This document shows positions 43,324-54,900 of a DNA stretch of 64,000 nucleotides, one piece after another. The stretch is from Diplolepis rosae (lineage: Eukaryota; Arthropoda; Insecta; Hymenoptera; Diplolepididae). Position numbers and translations under genes: made by a program. The DNA lies in contig JAPYXD010000742.1 of NCBI GenBank assembly GCA_030998225.1, positions 5,828,001 to 5,892,000 of the forward strand, read 5' to 3'. The notes beneath the pieces are model-generated. The model had not been told where the DNA came from, ran no database searches, and saw only the letters and a program-made list of their open reading frames with translations. Each line of letters begins with the position of its first letter. Position 1 is the first letter of the stretch.

Positions 43324-45688
43324 CTAAACGTACTTGGGTTGAGGAATTTTCTCCATCTCGGGATCTACTTTTATTTGGTTCGTAATACGTTTACTCCATT
43401 CCTATAAAATAAAATTGTTAATGCTTTCAAAAATGATTTCAAGTAGAAATAGTAATAATTACGTAGAGTAGTAAGGAAAGTATTTTTACTTGAAAGAGAG
43501 CCACGTGATAACAGAGTATGTTTTTCGGCATCAAATTATCTCTTGCAAATTGGCGTGCTGCCTTTGAAATTTCATGCACAGTATCGTCATTATTCTTAGC
43601 CCACTTAATTTTCTCTACGATGTCAGAGATTACGTTTTATTGGAATATAATATCTTCCTGGCGTTAGCTTCTTGTAGAAAAATTCATAATAAGGAGAATC
43701 TTGTTTAAATACTAGCGACCCACCAGCTAATAAGTATGGAAATCTATAGGCTGCTACTGTTCCATCAATATTTAGCTGATATTTGTACTATAGAAAGAAA
43801 AATTTAATTTAAATTTGAAAACTTGCAAATTAGGATATTTAAATTTTTTCATTTAAATTTAAAGGTCGTTTATGTCAGCAATGAAATTCAGAAATGCATC
43901 ATTTTTTTTATTATTTTCGAATTTAATTCTGAATCAAAAAATTATCCAATATTATAACTGATTTTAAAAACCATTGAGTGTTTGTTACCTCGAAAAATTT
44001 GAAAAACGAAATAGGAGATTGTCCAGGGCCATATTTTTCGATTTCGTCTCGGAAGAAGAAAAAATTAGTGATCGATGCATTTATTAGGTCAGGATGTTTT
44101 CGAGCGATATCTATCAAATCAAGTCGTTCTCTTCGAGAATCTCGACCTCTTCAGAAAGCTTTTTCAGCTTTTTCTTCCCATGAAAGCTTCGTACTTCCTT
44201 GTACGGATAACATATCAAGCACTACCCTATTTTTGTTAAATATATTAATAATGTTAATTTGAAACAATGTTCATACAATTTTGTATTAGAAATAAGAAGT
44301 TCGAAGTTTTATATTTATAATTTAATATTGAACTTGTACCAGATTGTACCTCCTGATACTTTCCATGGATGATTCCGTAATATCGTAAGTAGGTAAAACA
44401 ATATCCGCAGTTTCTTCAGAACCACACTAGGAAAACATAGGATAGATCGTTTCTTTTTTCAATATAAGAGGCCAGTCTCCCAGATTCATAAAAAATTCCA
44501 TATCTGGCAAGACTACTTTTCGCGTTAGTAATAGTAAAATAGAATCCATAAAGATTTTAAACCCTACGTGTTCTCCATAACATCGCCTGTAGATCTGAGG
44601 GTCAGATAGTTAAATGCAATTAAATTTTTGCTTTCTTAAGGGCATGTGATACTTTGGAAATAAGCAAATTTGATTAATTTCAGGTTTCTACATATTTGTG
44701 TCTAAAGTAGATAAAATTTTCTTTTCAAAATTTGAAAAATGGTAGAGAAAATAAAAACGGACGGAGATAGACTATTTCGAAAATGAAAAAAGTTAAATTT
44801 TAGCATTATAAATCGGAAATTTCTTTTTACTATCAAAACCAAAAGAAGTCTACCTACTTTTCTCAAGTATCACATGATCTTAATACTATATCAAGATCTT
44901 GAAAAATTGGTACGAACATTCTAAATTATATTATATACCTACGTTATTGGATTTTAAGACGTAATGACAAAAACTGACACTGTTTAGCCGGTGGTACTTT
45001 TTAATCAAACTTTCTCTAATTGTGTCTAAATTTATGGTCGAAAATGGCTTTAGATCCTCAGAAATTTGAGAATAACTCTCTGGACACTCGTTGTTTTTAA
45101 GCCATATGGCTGCTGAAGTTTGAGGACAGTCACATTCATCTTCGTATACAGGACCTTTAAACACCGACGGTATATTGTCGAGTTTCGTACCATTCACTTT
45201 GATAGATATTTGAAGATTAAAGCAAGTTGTATCAAGTCTGTAGCGGATAATGAAGCTTCCATCTTTACAATCAATGGTTTGAGACCAAATTCGACATAAA
45301 GCACCATCTGCAGTTTGACCTCGTATTTTTTCTAAAATTATTCCTTCTCCAGGAGATTGTGTAAGACTAAAAAAATAATATTTTTTGTTACTTTACATAG
45401 AAAATTCCAATAATATTTTCTAAAAAATTTTAAATGTTAATGTGACTGGAAAATTAAGAATAATCATAAAATCAAGTAATATACTCACTTCATTCCATTG
45501 TTGTCTCTTAATTGTAAAAAAATATACCTTGCTTTCATCACAATCTCTTCAGGTTTCAAACCTGGCCCCCAAATAATACTTTCTTCAGGAGCAATTTCAT
45601 GATAATTATTATTGAGAGCATAGCTTTTGTCATACTCATAATAAAACATTAAGACAAACATTATCAATAACATTGTAACTTTAAACAT
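43324..45688 (-). pseudogene. POGLUT2/3 (KDELC) homologue, six exons, disabled
   Basis: Protein O-glucosyltransferase 2/3 family (CAP10 domain, glycosyltransferase 90, ER), which modifies EGF repeats. Exons: 45,688-45,489 (signal peptide MFKVTMLLIMFVLMFYYEY, then WGPGLKPEEIVMKARYIFLQ); 45,366-44,940 (filamin-like domain, DGSFIIRYR, KGPVYEDECDCP); 44,594-44,350 ([20 protein letters not shown]); 44,226-43,991 (RGRDSRRERLDLIDIARKHP); 43,788-43,490 ([20 protein letters not shown]); 43,401-43,324. Damage: Trp to TAG at 44,427-44,429 (before CGSEE), Trp to TGA at 44,151-44,153 (before RGRDSR), and a 2-base loss near 43,625 after YYIPIKRNL. The exon 2-3 junction does not keep frame with the sites I see. 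The last exon ends KYV without a KDEL-type signal. Introns are kept, so this is not a retrocopy. Confidence 0.9.
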
Positions 45689-46099
45689 TCAAAAGTACCT
45701 TGAAATTCCTGTGGTTCAAAATATTGTATGCCAAACCATACACAAATAACAAATTTTCTAATTAGGAAGAAAAATGCTTAGATTAACTTATTCATATCTT
45801 CTCTTATTAATAAACGAAAAAAACACCTGTTTTTAAAACTAAGGCATTAAAATTATGTACTCGAAAAACTTTTCTTTTATTTTCATTCACTTGTTTGGAT
45901 AATTGTCAGAAAAAAACATTTTATTTCAGAACTCGCGCACGTGTGGATATTTATTATTAAATTAAAAGTATGTTTATAGACAAAATTGTTTATTTACATA
46001 ATTACTTTAACACAAAAATATTGGAAATCAGAATAACCGGTAGCAGCAATCTGCAATGATGTAAGACATTGTAAGATGTAAATCATGTAAATCCTGCCT
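45689..46099. other. AT-rich upstream flank of the POGLUT2/3 pseudogene
   Basis: No gene seen; separates the first coding exon from the GC-rich block. Confidence 0.5.
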
Positions 46100-46760
46100 G
46101 AATCAAAACGAATATGGTGGAATATGGCGAGCAATGGCGAGGCATCTGCGTCTGCGCGAAAAAGAGCAAGAGAGTGCAGAGTGCAAGCAGAGTAAGAATA
46201 ATGGGTGCACACATTGGCAGGGGAGTGAGAAGTAAGGAGGGGTTAGATGCCAGCGCCATCTCATCACCGCACGAACGGGACCAGATTATGTTTGGTCAAC
46301 CCCATCCATTAGAGTTTCCACGGCCTGGCCGTGTTCGCGAGCATAGGCGATAGCGGCCACTATACTTTGATCCTGTTTTGAGCTTACGCCAGATGGCGCC
46401 GAAGTAAAATTTCTGTAACGAGCGCAGAATCCTTCTGCTGTTTGTTTTACCAGAGACAGAGATGAGTTGGGAGATTGCTAAAGTAATGGAATAAGAGAAT
46501 TTCACAAAAGTGGGCTGATAAACGCGCCCTCTGAACGCGTTGCGCAAAAGGTGTACTTTGCGCGTCGGTAAATAATGAAAGTTAGAAAATCCAGAAATGA
46601 TTTACCATCAGAATTTCTATGGAGGGCCAGCAGCGCGCGCTGCCCTAGTTTCTTCCTCGTCGCTCTTGCACGCGAGAACGACACGTCCCACTTCTCCTTA
46701 TTCTCCTCGCTTCCTTCATGCAATGCTATTTTTAGATTTCACGCTTTCGGTTATCGAGTC
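46100..46760. promoter_or_regulatory. GC/CpG-rich block, probable promoter region
   Basis: Contrasts sharply with the AT-rich flanks: GGCGCCGAAG, AGCGCGCGCTGCC, ACGCGTTGCGC. It lies about 400-1000 bp upstream of the POGLUT2/3 start and is the natural place for its promoter or a bidirectional one. Parts (GATGAGTTGGGAGATTGCTA, GGCTGATAAACGCGCCCTCT, GCGTCGGTAAATAATGAAAG) recur at 61,600-61,790, so at least 200 bp of it is duplicated. Short frames here show no domain. Confidence 0.45.
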
Positions 46761-47559
46761 GGAATTGAGAATTGTGTATTTCTGTCGAAACCGTGCAAAA
46801 GAGGCGCGAAGCAGACGACAATTTCAAATTTACGAAATATGTTATTTAAGAGACAACACTTTTTTCCCGATATTTTGGAAAAAATCTGCCTAAAATAAAA
46901 ATCTGAAATATCGTGTAAAATTTTATAAGCATTTAAACACTTCAAAAATAAACTTTCAGTAAAATTTGATGCCAATAAATGTTCCAAATTTGAATCAATA
47001 TATATTTTCCTATTCAAATTTCCATACTTCTTATCAATTTTGTGCATTTAAAAACTTTTTAGTTAGAGAGATATTTTCTATTAAGAAGAGATAAACATAA
47101 AATTCAAGTTTAAAATTTAAATTCTCAGTTTTATGTTAGCAATATTTTCATCTCACATTTTTGTAGCCTAAGCATAGACTAATCATTAAAAAAATGAAAT
47201 GATCTATGGAAAGGAAAACTTTTCTAACAGATGTGGATAAATTCAGAAGCTAAAATATGTGTTCATTAATATCTTCATATGAACATGTAAATATTTATCG
47301 ATATTAAATTTTACATAAAAATTTTTGTCCGAAGTGTTCAAATCTTGTTACAATATGACAAGATCATATGGACGAGTTCAATTTTTTTAATGAAATATTT
47401 TGTAATTTTTAATTTGTCTGTTCTTCTGAAATCGGAGGAAGATTTGAACAGTAAACAACAAATTTTCCAATTGAATTCAAGGTCAATAAATGCTTAAAGT
47501 TTTATATTAAAATTTTAATTACAAAATTTTGAAGCTTTGTAACTATAACATTTTTTGGA
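46761..47559. other. AT-rich intergenic DNA
   Basis: No gene seen. Confidence 0.5.
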
Positions 47560-47880
47560 ATTTACATCTTCTACATGACAATTTGTATATATATATATAT
47601 AAACTACCATCGGAAATTACAGAGGTTGACCTGGAGTTTCAACTTTCGTTAAAGTGATTTATTTTATAGAAAGATATTACAAAAGAAATTTTAATTTAGA
47701 TCTCTTTGAAGGAAATTAATAAGTATGTAAAAAAATTAAAATTTTAAAAGATTTTTTTTAGTATGTCTTCATAGTGATTTGTTAACCTAATTAAAATATT
47801 TTTAGAAAGTCTTTTCTGGATTCTATATTCTGGGGTTGAACATGTTACAAAAAGTCGTGTAATTTTAAAAATGTGTATCC
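47560..47880 (+). repeat. Dispersed repeat, copy 1
   Basis: Matches the minus strand of 60,010-60,310 in several blocks: ACTACCATCGGAAATTACAG, GACCTGGAGTTTCA, TTCATAGTGATTTGTTAACC and TTCTGGATTCTAT. Non-coding. Confidence 0.65.
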
Positions 47881-48789
47881 CCATACCAATGAAATCTTAA
47901 AGTGTGCTGTTCGATAAAATATTAGATATAATATATTTTACTTTTGAATAATCAAACCTTTTATTTATACTTATATATTGAAATTTTCATTTATAATATG
48001 TTATGTAATCTGAAAGTTTTTTCAAAATGTTTTATTCTGAAGGATTTATTTTCAATTTTAATTCATACCAAATTAAAGTTAGTGTACGATTTCGTGTGCT
48101 AATTTTGATATAATTTATGTATTTTTCAAATATTTAAACCTTTTATACTCAAATATTCAGAATTATTTTGAATTCAAAATGTTTTAATAAATTGCATTGG
48201 CTTTAGGGTCCATAAATGAAGAAGTCTATTATAAATTAAATCAAGGGTCATTACAATTTACTATTTTAATTGTTTTAATAAAATATTGAATAATTTAAAA
48301 ACATTAAACATATTAATACGTTCATAGTTACATACTTAAGTTTAAAGAATTTGAAAATCTTTCTGTGGAAAAAAGACGTTTTCGAATGCACCGGGATTCG
48401 AGCACGGGTATTTCGATTGCCGGTCGACTGTATGTACATTCGTGTAAAAATATTAAATATTTTGAAAATGTTTTTTCAAGTATTTTACTTTATAGTAATG
48501 ATTTGTCGAATTTACTTCACACCGAATAAATCTCAAAGTGCAAGATTGCATGCGAATTCAAATGCAATTTATGCTTTTTTTGTAATATTTAGAACCTTTC
48601 TTTACACAGACACTTCCATCGGAAATTAGAGGTTCATATGTTATTTAAGCTATTGTTGAAGTAACTTAATTTTTATAATAAAAGGTTAACATTTTTTCAG
48701 GATGCTAAAATAAAAGTTAACACAGTTTTGCTTCTAATAAGCCCAAGTTAAGAGCATAATATTAATTTTGTAAAAATATACTACAAAAA
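47881..48789. other. Intergenic DNA with small repeat scraps
   Basis: 48,193-48,270 repeats a block of the 19-22 kb palindrome (AATTAAATCAAGGGTCA) with added TAGGGTCCATAAATG, which is the tip of the Penelope element. At 48,385-48,425 the minus strand has CTCGAATCCCGG, weakly like a tRNA B-box; no tRNA can be folded. No gene. Confidence 0.5.
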
Positions 48790-48895
48790 ATCTGCCCGCT
48801 TCGTGGGCACATTCTCATAGCGCGCTTCGCTTGCAAGTTTGAGCGCGCCTGGGGCGCGCGATTCGATCGTCGCACTCGGTCTTATATTCTTCGGA
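48790..48895. repeat. GC-rich island
   Basis: TGCCCGCTTCGTGGGCA is a palindrome-like start, then GCGCGCTTCGCTTGC and GCGCGCCTGGGGCGCGCG, in a region otherwise about 75% AT. A short relative, GCGCTTCGCGCTCG, lies at 49,142. Probably part of a dispersed repeat. Confidence 0.5.
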
Positions 48896-49206
48896 CCGTA
48901 AAGCCAACTAAGAACATGAACAATATTTGAATATTAATACTAAGGCGATATAAGTCCTGTTTCATTATTATTTAAATTTATTACTTGTAATTTGATACTT
49001 AAGTTCAAGTCAATTTTATTATCGATGTGAATTACATTTTCTCAAAGTTACTAAATTTTTTTTTGATTTCAAATGAAAAAAGAAATTCAATTTACTTAAA
49101 GCTCTATCAGCCTTAAAGAACACATTCTTATCATGAAACTTGCGCTTCGCGCTCGATTTTCTGTATACATTCTGTAACTTTCTAATAATTTACAAGATTA
49201 CAAAAA
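48896..49206. other. AT-rich intergenic DNA
   Basis: No gene seen. Confidence 0.5.
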
Positions 49207-50651
49207 ATATTTGTAATGTTAGATAATTGGCTTTAGGGTCCATAAATGAAAAAAACAGTAGTTTCAATCAAACGTTTCGACTCTGATTGGAGTCCTCATC
49301 AGTGATCTTTATTTCTAGAATATGAAAAAACAACTAGTGAATATTGTGCATTTGAGTACAACTTTGGTATTGTCTGCAGTATAAAAATATGAGAAAACCT
49401 ACATAAAATCAAACATAAACATTTTTTGGTGAAACACGAGAGAAATCTTAGGAATTGATATTGAAAAGTAACACATACATTTTAAAAAAACATCTGAGAT
49501 AAAAAACTAGTCACGTTTATGTACAAATGTAGCTTAAATTGTAGATGCAGGTATAAAATGCGAGAAAAAATAACTCAAAAAATTACGAAAAACTTCGGTA
49601 AAACTTTGATCAATATGAAAAAAACCTTAAAAAACCTTGAAAATACGCAAACAACACTTCCATAAAGACTTCGATAAAATTTCAATGAAACCTTTAAAAA
49701 ACTTCGATAAAATAAGCATGAAATTTCTTTGGGATTGTGTGAAAAGTAAATCTGAGATAAAAAACTAGTCACGTTTATGTACAAATGTAGCTTAAATTGT
49801 AGATGCAGGTATAAAATGCGAGAAAAAATAACTCAAAAAATTACGAAAAACTTCGGTAAAACTTTGATGAATATGAAAAAAACCTTAAAAAACCTTAAAA
49901 ATACGCAAACAACACTTCCATAAAGACTTCGATAAAATTTCAATGAAACCTCTAAAAAACTTCGATAAAATAAGCATGAAATTTCTTTGGGATTGTGTGA
50001 AAAGTAAAAACATGAGAAAGTTGACATAAAATTATACATTTTTAAACAACTGAGATAAAAAAACTAGACACGTTAATGTATAAATGTAACTTAGAATGTG
50101 GATGTGAGTACATAAAATGTGAATAAATAACTCAAAAAGGCAAAAAAACTCGATCAGAAACGCCTATAAGAACTTCGATAAAAATTTCGATGAAAGGCTT
50201 CAAAAACTTCGATGAAAACTTGGAAAAAATTGTTTGCATTAAAAATCGAGTTCTTTAAGTAATATTATAATATAGGATCCAAATTCATCATCTCATCTGT
50301 TATGAATTTAAATTTTCTAACCTTAAATCATTGTAATCCCTCGGGTTCTGATAGGTTTAATCTTGATTTTAATTTAATCTTTTTCCTACGTCGCTGTTTT
50401 TGAAGACACATTTTCACAAACTTACTATAAGAGGATCGTTTAGTGACTGATTTCCGGGTGCATAGAAAAGACAGTTGTAGGCAAGAAAACCAGTAAGATG
50501 GAGGGAAATTTTTTTTTAATATAAGTAGAACTGTGATTGTAAGGGAAAGTGGAAGGATAAACACCAGATGACCAGACTGTCCCGATAATAAAGGAAGGAT
50601 AGTAAATTGTAACCGGAGTCGTAACGGTCCCACACATTTTTAAAGAAAATT
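49207..50651 (-). repeat. Left arm of the Penelope palindrome
   Basis: Includes TTAGATAATTGGCTTTAGGG tip, the hammerhead-like core, about 2.2 copies of a 258-bp unit starting AAAAAACTAGTCACG (49,501 and 49,759, a partial third from about 50,060) and a stretch encoding KQRRRKKIKLKSRLNLSEPE on the minus strand, which also appears in the other arm. Confidence 0.93.
49274..49302 (-). ncRNA. Hammerhead-like core, left arm
   Basis: Minus strand CTGATGA-G-GACTC-CAATCA-GAGTC-GAAAC. Both invariant boxes and a perfect 5-bp stem II are present with one unpaired G. A clear stem III and UH cleavage site were not found by eye. Confidence 0.6.
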
Positions 50652-50851
50652 GAAGAGGCCTATGTGTCCATTCATTGCAGAGTTTTGAGGATTTAATAAT
50701 GAAATAAGTTTTGAATACCTTGTTAGGATTGAGATTTTTTTTATTTGAATATTTTGAGAAAAGCACCAATATTCAAAAAATATTTTGGAGAAAAAAATAT
50801 AAGGATATTTGTTGACTCCATAGGGAAGATAAAAGTTTGTGAATCAGGTCT

Positions 50852-52508
50852 TCAATTGTTTTTAAACCTGTTGTTTAAAAGTGAATGGTAAAAAACAGAT
50901 AGATTGTCAGTGTCAGTTCTTTGATTTATTGTGTTGGGGTTGCTAGCTATATGGGTCATTTCTAAAATCATTCTCTTTCTATAACTGTCAGTTCGATCAA
51001 CGATCTGTACATTATCGAAATCGAATGTGTGATCTTGATGCCGTGCGTGTTTTGTCAGGGCAGTCCACTTGTCTGGGGGATTGTAGACATCTTTCTTGTG
51101 TTCTAAAATTCTATTTTTCAAGGGGCGTTTTGTTGTACCTATGTAACAGGCTGTGCAATCGGTGCATGGAATGTTATAGACGACATTGGCGGTGTTAAGT
51201 TTAGGAATGGGGTCTTTGGTTGTTTTGAATATACGGGATAAATCATTGGCGTTGCGTGAAACAATTTTGATGTTGAAGGGGTTAAGAATGGCTGCTAGTT
51301 TTTCAGAAAGTCCTTGTACGTAGGGTAATGACACGTATTGTAGGGCTTGTGTGTTAGTGGTCAGGCCTTGATCTGCTAGGTGTTGTGTTGTTTGTGTGTA
51401 TGTGAGGGTTGTCTTCTGTTGTTGGTGTATCTCTGATACCCTGCCTGATTTTTTTGATAGAAGATTCAATCTTTTTCTAATAATGGAATCGATCAAATCT
51501 GGGGGATAACTGTTAGTGATTAAGATTGATTTGATTTTTTTAATGTTTTCATTGTGAAAATCTTTGTGAGCTAGGGTAATGCCTCTGTCTACAAGATTAT
51601 TTATGACGTTGATTTTATATTTGTAAGGGTGGTGTGAGTGGAAATTTAGGAAACGTCCAGACCAAGTGGGTTTGCGATACCAATTAGTTTTTATGCTGTT
51701 TTCATCTCTGATAATCATAATATCAAGGAAGCATATTTTCCCCTCAGACTCTTCTTCTATGGTGAATTGAATTTTGTGATTGTAGCTATTGAAGATACTT
51801 TGGATTGTGTTGATTTTGTTAGAGGGGACCGCCGTTATAATGTCGTCGACATATCTGTAATAAAAAGGAAGCCGAAAGGGGAGAGAGGGTATACATTTTG
51901 ATTCCAGGTCATCCATGACAATATCAGCTGCTATGGGGGAGAGTGGTGAGCCCATGGGGAAGCCAGATTTTTGTTTAAAAGAGGTACCTCGGAAATTGAA
52001 TGCAGAGTTGGCCGAACAAGTTCGAAGTCCCATTTCAAACTGGTACCAGGGCATTTTTGTATGTGGTTGAATTTGGTTCCATCTGTCCTTGATGCCCTTG
52101 ATTGCAATTCCAATTTGAATATTTGTGAAAAGTGAAACTGCGTCAAGTGAAATTATTTTGTGACCTGGAGGGATTGTGACATTTTTGATTTTTTGTATAA
52201 ATTCAAAACTGTTTTTTACACGTGAAATAGGAGGTGTTACGTTGTTTGAAATAATTCTGTTATAGAATGAAGCAAGATTGTACGTTGGACTGCCACAGAA
52301 AGAGACGATAGGTCTAAGGGGAAAATTAGGTTTGTGTATTTTGGGTAACCCATACAATCTAGCAGGAGAAGAGTTGTGTGATGTGAGTGATTTGGCCAGA
52401 TTTTCATCAATATAATTTTTGTTCTTCCAAATTTTAATGAGATTATTCACCTTTTTTTGTGTGATAAGTGTGGGATCTTTTTTTAAAGGGGTGTAGGTTG
52501 AGTTATCT
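50852..52508 (-). CDS. Penelope-like reverse transcriptase with GIY-YIG endonuclease
   Basis: The Met-initiated part is 532 aa from 52,450; the frame stays open upstream into the arm (DNSTYTPLKKDPTLITQ) at 52,508. RT: ARLYGLPKIHKPNFPLRPIV (30-49), motif A SLDAVSLFTNI with catalytic D103, FPMGSPLSP (164-172), catalytic YVDD 200-203, then FLDIMI and NWYRKPTWSGRFLNFHSH. GIY-YIG nuclease: VYNIPCTDC (424-432), CYIG (435-438), Arg447, His451 and Glu497. Such proteins prime on nicked target DNA and copy the element. Full-length relatives are about 700-850 aa, so the N-terminal part is missing; the remaining domains have no breaks. Confidence 0.95.
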
Positions 52509-52509
52509 G

Positions 52510-53944
52510 AATTTTCTTTAAAAATGTGTGGGACCGTTACGACTCCGGTTACAATTTACTATCCTTCCTTTATTATCGGGACAGTCTGGTCATCTGGTGT
52601 TTATCCTTCCACTTTCCCTTACAATCACAGTTCTACTTATATAAAAAAAAATTTCCCTCCATCTTACTGGTTTTCTTGCCTACAACTGTCTTTTCTATGC
52701 ACCCGTAAATCAGTCACTAAACGATCCTCTTATAGTAAGTTTGTGAAAATGTGTCTTCAAAAACAGCGACGTAGGAAAAAGATTAAATTAAAATCAAGAT
52801 TAAACCTATCAGAACCCGAGGGATTACAATGATTTAAGGTTAGAAAATTTAAATTCATAACAGATGAGATGATGAATTTGGATCCTATATTATAATATTA
52901 CTTAAAGAATTCGATTTTTAATGCAAACAATTTTTTCCATGTTTTCATCGAAGTTTTTGAAGCCTTTCATCGAAATTTTTATCGAAGTTCTTATAGGCGT
53001 TTCTGATCGAGTTTTTTTGCCCTTTTGAGTTATTTATTCACATTTTATGTACTCACATCCACATTCTAAGTTACATTTATACATTAACGTGTCTAGTTTT
53101 TTTATCTCAGTTGTTTAAAAATGTATAATTTTATGTCAACTTTCTCATGTTTTTACTTTTCACACAATCCCAAAGAAATTTCATGCTTATTTTATCGAAG
53201 TTTTTTAGAGGTTTCATTGAAATTTTATCGAAGTCTTTATGGAAGTGTTGTTTGCGTATTTTTAAGGTTTTTTAAGGTTTTTTTCATATTCATCAAAGTT
53301 TTACCGAAGTTTTTCGTAATTTTTTGAGTTATTTTTACTCGCATTTTATACCTGCATCTACAATTTAAGCTACATTTGTACATAAACGTGACTAGTTTTT
53401 TATCTCAGATTTACTTTTCACACAATCCCAAAGAAATTTCATGCTTATTTTATCGAAGTTTTTTAAAGGTTTCATTGAAATTTTATCGAAGTCTTTATGG
53501 AAGTGTTGTTTGCGTATTTTTAAGGTTTTTTTCATATTGATCAAAGTTTTACCGAAGTTTTTCGTAATTTTTTGAGTTATTTTTTCTCGCATTTTATACC
53601 TGCATCTACAATTTAAGCTACATTTGTACATAAACGTGACTAGTTTTTTATCTCAGATGTTTTTTTAAAATGTATGTGTTACTTTTCAATATCAATTCCT
53701 AAGATTTCTCTCGTGTTTCACCAAAAAATGTTTATGTTTGATTTTATGTAGGTTTTCTCATATTTTTATACTGCAGACAATACCAAAGTTGTACTCAAAT
53801 GCACAATATTCACTAGTTGTTTTTTCATATTCTAGAAATAAAGATCACTGATGAGGACTCCAATCAGAGTCGAAACGTTTGATTGAAACTACTGTTTTTT
53901 TCATTTATGGACCCTAAAGCCAATTATCTAACATTACAAATATT
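52510..53944 (+). repeat. Right arm of the Penelope palindrome
   Basis: Reverse complement of the left arm with very few differences (for example a 10-bp AAGGTTTTTT length variation near 53,270-53,530). Confidence 0.93.
53868..53896 (+). ncRNA. Hammerhead-like core, right arm
   Basis: Exact mirror of 49,274-49,302, on the plus strand. Being in inverted arms, the two cores lie on opposite strands of the element. Confidence 0.6.
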
Positions 53945-54440
53945 GTTATTGAGGGTCGATATAATTCCTGTTCTAAATATTACAAAAAATCTATTTTCTT
54001 CCAAATATTTAAAAAAGGAGGAGAATTCATAGACTCTTTTAGAGAAAACGATTTTTTGTATTATCGCTTATTTTGTATCAAACATATTTTGGTTCAAAAA
54101 TGGAATTTTTTATTTTCTATATTGTATTTTTTAAAACCAAAACATGAAATATATATCTTGTCAAAAAATGTCCTACTGAGAATTTGTAGACCTCATTTAG
54201 GCAAATAATTTTCTATCTCAACGTTTTTTTCGTATGTTACATATTTTGTTCAAATAATGGAATTTTTTAATTTTAATCGTATTTTTTTAAATTATAATGA
54301 AAAATATACGTTTTATTAGAAACTATATCTGAAAATATTTGTATATATTATTGAAACGAACAATTTTCCATTCTTACGTTTTTTTCGTATTTCACATATT
54401 TTATGGTTAAAAAATTGAATTTCGGATTTTCAATGGTACA
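53945..54440. other. AT-rich intergenic DNA
   Basis: No gene seen; repeated words ATTTTTTATTTTC and similar. Confidence 0.5.
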
Positions 54441-54900
54441 CAGAAAAAAGAATATTTGAATCAAAGAATATTTCTTTGATTCAAATAAATGGTTGAGCTG
54501 GATGGTGACGAATAAATATTTTGTTAGATCAAAGAAATATTTTTATTGTCTTTAAAAAATGAATAATTAAAGCAAAAAAATGTTTTTCTAGTACTATTAA
54601 ATATTCATTAGATTGAATAAATATGTTATTAACATTGTGTAGGAATTATTTGATAAGAGAAGTAAATTCTTTGATGTAAAATGATGTGATGCATGTTCAA
54701 AGAAACAATGGATTAATTCAAAAAAATTTGCATTGGTTCAAGTAAATTTGTTTTCCATTCCAATATAGATTCCTTGATTTTAATGAGCGTATTGTAAATT
54801 GAGAGAAATATTTATTTGAAATGAGGAGATAATTTTTGGTAGGATTAAATAATTATTTGCTCCGAAGATATGATTTACTGTTTAAAATGGTCAAGTAGTA
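54441..54900. mobile_element. TTTGATTCAAA-rich element end
   Basis: TACACAGAAAAAAGAATATT opens a block dense in TTTGATTCAAA words. A near-complement (TCTTTTTTCTCAGTGTA) closes a similar block at 57,722 and a related pair bounds 42,870-43,245. TA flanks both ends. The outer pair may bound one 3.3-kb element later broken by other insertions. Confidence 0.45.

Larger units (their letters stand above)
49207..53944 (-). mobile_element. Penelope-like retroelement between 1.44-kb inverted arms
   Basis: Arms 49,207-50,651 and 52,510-53,944 are near-identical inverted repeats; the 1.86-kb centre carries one long frame for RT plus GIY-YIG nuclease, diagnostic of Penelope-like elements. Each arm holds tandem 258-bp-period repeats and a hammerhead-like core about 60-70 bp from its tip. 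Penelope elements are known for repeated terminal segments in direct or inverted orientation and for hammerhead motifs. The right arm cuts the 5' part of the ORF, so the copy is probably 5'-truncated with an inverted partial copy attached. Confidence 0.9.

Noticed and set aside
46114..47047. Several frames of 70-107 codons in the GC-rich block
   Set aside because: Overlap on both strands, no splice or domain support; more likely promoter or repeat.
48385..48425. tRNA gene or tRNA-derived SINE
   Set aside because: Only a B-box-like CTCGAATCCC; no A-box at the right distance and no cloverleaf.
49501..50060. CRISPR-like array
   Set aside because: The direct repeats are 258 bp long, contiguous and without spacers; this is a eukaryotic retroelement arm.
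49575..53631. Frames such as SHNPKEISCLFYRSF in the Penelope arms
   Set aside because: Generated by the 258-bp tandem repeats; appear in both arms and both repeat units.
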